The notes under the pieces were generated by a model. That model made no database searches and was not told the origin of the DNA. It saw only the letters and a program-made list of their open reading frames with translations. 64,000 bases of DNA from Mariniphaga sp041687215. GTDB lineage: Bacteria > Bacteroidota > Bacteroidia > Bacteroidales > Prolixibacteraceae. The stretch lies in the NCBI RefSeq assembly GCF_041687215.1, contig NZ_JAWLCI010000022.1:1-64000 (forward strand), given 5' to 3'. Positions 62,187-64,000 of this stretch are shown piece by piece (the first letter of the stretch is position 1; each line of letters starts with the position of its first letter). Both the position numbers and the translations under genes were made by a program.

Positions 62187-62288
62187 AGTTTGTAAATAAC
62201 ATTTGTTTCGATTGTTTCCCGGAAACTTTGTACCTTCATCCGGGTTTTTAGAACATGTAAAGAAAGAAAAAATCATACGTTTATAAAA

Positions 62289-62966
62289 ATGGAAAAATCA
62301 CTTTCACTTTCCGAAAAACTTTATTTGCTGGCTGTTCATCCGCAAAAGGGTGGAATCATTTATGCCGCTTCACAAAAACTCGATTTTGCTTTGTCGGGAG
62401 CTCTTTTTATGGAAATGATACTGGATAAACAAATTGAAATTGAAAACAAGCGGATTAAAGTGGTAAACACAAAATCCAATAATCCCATTCAGAATTATTT
62501 GCTCCAAAAAATGAGAAAGGCCAAACGACCCCGAAAAGTTACAACGTGGATAAGCAAATTTCGATTTTCGGTGAAACGAATCCGCCGGCAGATTAAAACA
62601 AGCCTTGTTCGAAAGGGAACGCTCAAACTGGAAGAAAAGCAGTTCCTGTTCTTTCAATGGAAAAAACCGGTTTTGCTGAATAAGCAGGCTGTTTACAAAT
62701 TGCAGTCTGAAATTGAGAACCAGATTTTACAGGGAACAACCAGCGAGGAGAACATTATGCTGTTGTCACTAATAAAACCTGCCGGATTATTAAAAAGAAT
62801 TTTTCAGGATAAAGATAAACGCAAACTTGCAGAACAAAAACTGAAACAACTGATGGAAGGAAATCAGGTTTCGGAAGCTGTTAGTGCTGCCGTGGCCGCT
62901 GCTCAGGCTGTTGTTGTTTCTGTGGCTGCATCATCAGTAGCAGTTACAGCAGGTGCATCTAGATAA
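62289..62966 (+). CDS. GPP34-family (Golgi phosphoprotein 3-like) protein
   Basis: 225 residues. LSLSEKLYLLAVHPQKGGI then LDFALSGALFMEMIL match the GPP34 (PF05719) pattern of bacterial relatives of the yeast Vps74/GOLPH3. Basic in the middle (KRPRKVTTWISKFRFSVKRIRRQIK), ending in an Ala/Val-rich tail (SAAVAAAQAVVVSVAASS) which may be a membrane-associated helix. The bacterial function is not established. Divergent from the threonine aldolase; 15 bp before the photolyase. Confidence 0.85.
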   Translation: MEKSLSLSEKLYLLAVHPQKGGIIYAASQKLDFALSGALFMEMILDKQIEIENKRIKVVNTKSNNPIQNYLLQKMRKAKRPRKVTTWISKFRFSVKRIRRQIKTSLVRKGTLKLEEKQFLFFQWKKPVLLNKQAVYKLQSEIENQILQGTTSEENIMLLSLIKPAGLLKRIFQDKDKRKLAEQKLKQLMEGNQVSEAVSAAVAAAQAVVVSVAASSVAVTAGASR

Positions 62967-62981
62967 TTAGAAATGTAATTT

Positions 62982-64000
62982 ATGAAACGAAAAATTAATC
63001 TTTTCTGGTTTCGCCGCGACCTGCGTTTACATGATAACCATGCACTTTATCAGGCACTGAATTCAGGTCATGCGGTTTTGCCTGTTTTTATTTTTGATAC
63101 CGAAATTCTGGGAAAACTCAATGCAAAAACCGATGCACGTGTTTCGTTTATTTTTGCTGAAATTCAGAAAATTAAAAAGGAACTGGAAAAAAATGGGAGC
63201 TCGCTGAAAATTTTTCACACAAAACCATCCGATGCCTTTCAGAAACTAACCGAACAGTTTGAAATTCAAACGGTGTTTGCCAATAAAGATTACGAGCCGT
63301 ACGCAAAAGAACGCGACAAAAAAGTGGGGGAGTTGCTTCAGTCAAAAAATATTGGTTTTGAGCTATTTAAAGACCATGTGATTTTTGAAGAAAATGAGGT
63401 TCTGAAAGACGACGGTAAACCGTACACGGTTTTTACACCTTACAGCAAAAAGTGGAAACAGGTTTTAGATGAAACTGAAATTCCGACTTTTCCTTCTGAA
63501 AAATTGTCGGAGAATTACCTGAAAGTTAACCCTTTTGTATTTCCTGAACTGAAAGAACTGGGATTTGAAAAAAGTGACCTTAAGATTCATCCGCCTGAAA
63601 TCTCAGAAGAAATTATTCGAAATTATGCCAAAACCCGTGATCTTCCTGCCATTAACGGAACCACACGGCTTGGCGTTCATTTGCGGTTCGGAACGATTAG
63701 TATTCGTGAATTGACAAAAAAAGCCATGGAGTGGTCGGAAACTTACCTGAATGAACTCATCTGGCGAAATTTTTTCAGCACCATTTTATGGCATTTTCCA
63801 CAAGTGGTTGACAAAGCCTTCAAACCGAAATACGATTTTATACAATGGCGCAACAACGAAAAGGAGTTTGAGCGCTGGTGCAATGGGGAAACCGGCTACC
63901 CAATGGTTGACGCCGGTATGCGCGAACTGAACGAAACCGGGTTTATGCACAACCGGGTACGGATGGTTACAGCCAGTTTTTTAACCAAACACCTGCTCAT
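62982..64000 (+). CDS. Deoxyribodipyrimidine photolyase / cryptochrome (3' truncated)
   Basis: 339 residues to the window end with no stop, so the gene continues to the right. ATG 62982 opens MKRKINLFWFRRDLRLHDNHAL, the photolyase antenna-domain signature. Later stretches (ETYLNELIWRNFFSTILWHFP, WCNGETGYPMVDAGMRELNETGFMHNRVRM) are the FAD-binding region of class I photolyases. It repairs UV-induced pyrimidine dimers with light. 15 bp after the GPP34-like gene, so possibly co-transcribed. Confidence 0.96.
   Translation, partial: MKRKINLFWFRRDLRLHDNHALYQALNSGHAVLPVFIFDTEILGKLNAKTDARVSFIFAEIQKIKKELEKNGSSLKIFHTKPSDAFQKLTEQFEIQTVFANKDYEPYAKERDKKVGELLQSKNIGFELFKDHVIFEENEVLKDDGKPYTVFTPYSKKWKQVLDETEIPTFPSEKLSENYLKVNPFVFPELKELGFEKSDLKIHPPEISEEIIRNYAKTRDLPAINGTTRLGVHLRFGTISIRELTKKAMEWSETYLNELIWRNFFSTILWHFPQVVDKAFKPKYDFIQWRNNEKEFERWCNGETGYPMVDAGMRELNETGFMHNRVRMVTASFLTKHLL

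Overview
The window is a chromosomal segment of a free-living member of the Bacteroidota, most likely Bacteroidales/Marinilabiliales-like. The evidence is: AT-rich DNA with sparse Shine-Dalgarno sites, many -7 boxes of the Bacteroidota type (TAnnTTTG), type IX secretion C-terminal sorting domains, SusD-free but M1/GH130/beta-helix secreted enzymes, a long NusB, MlaEFD, bifunctional RibBA, and hybrid PAS histidine kinases. No transposase, integrase, CRISPR array or rRNA was seen. The first gene (LuxR regulator) and the last (photolyase) run off the window.

0.4-17.6 kb is almost entirely on the minus strand and looks like an envelope-stress block: an Omp85-like barrel, MlaD-MlaF-MlaE lipid transport, a divergent sigma-70 factor at the end of an operon with small membrane proteins, a cupin and a YtxH protein, an M48 lipoprotein protease with a B12/radical SAM protein, a coiled-coil lipoprotein with tiny membrane proteins, two large paralogous PAS histidine kinases, a two-repeat CHRD-like lipoprotein, and a Thivi_2564-type membrane peptide. 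Five transcription units here, plus one at 33.7 kb, share an undescribed 40-bp promoter element: two direct half-sites GAAT(G/T)ATGTAA 21 bp apart, always ending exactly 22 bp upstream of a -7 box. This is the strongest candidate for a new regulatory system in the window.

18-30 kb: a PiT-like membrane protein, two small unknown proteins, a Na+/Ca2+ exchanger-family protein, a HEPN-MNT toxin-antitoxin-like pair, a run of four secreted proteins of which three carry phage tail-fibre-like sequence, and a 1323-residue AAA/TPR/histidine kinase.

30-44 kb: secreted M1 peptidase, small stress protein, GH130 enzyme, HExxH protein, AraC regulator, a two-TM protein overlapping a LytTR response regulator, a vanadium-haloperoxidase-like lipoprotein lacking expected catalytic residues, a propeller protein with T9SS tail, a PAS-LuxR regulator, and a beta-helix protein.

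44.3-44.8 kb holds tRNA-Met followed on its 5' side by three tandem tRNA-derived pseudo-copies in which the anticodon arm (and once also the D loop) is replaced by a CCCGAT-N4-ATCGGG hairpin.

44.9-64 kb is largely housekeeping: START-like protein, LptF/G permease translationally coupled to two glycosyltransferases, RibBA, PQQ-propeller, an ECF sigma/anti-sigma-like/periplasmic trio, NrtR-like regulator, YchF, YajC-NusB, K+/H+ antiporter, universal stress protein, rhomboid protease, threonine aldolase, GPP34-like protein and a photolyase.
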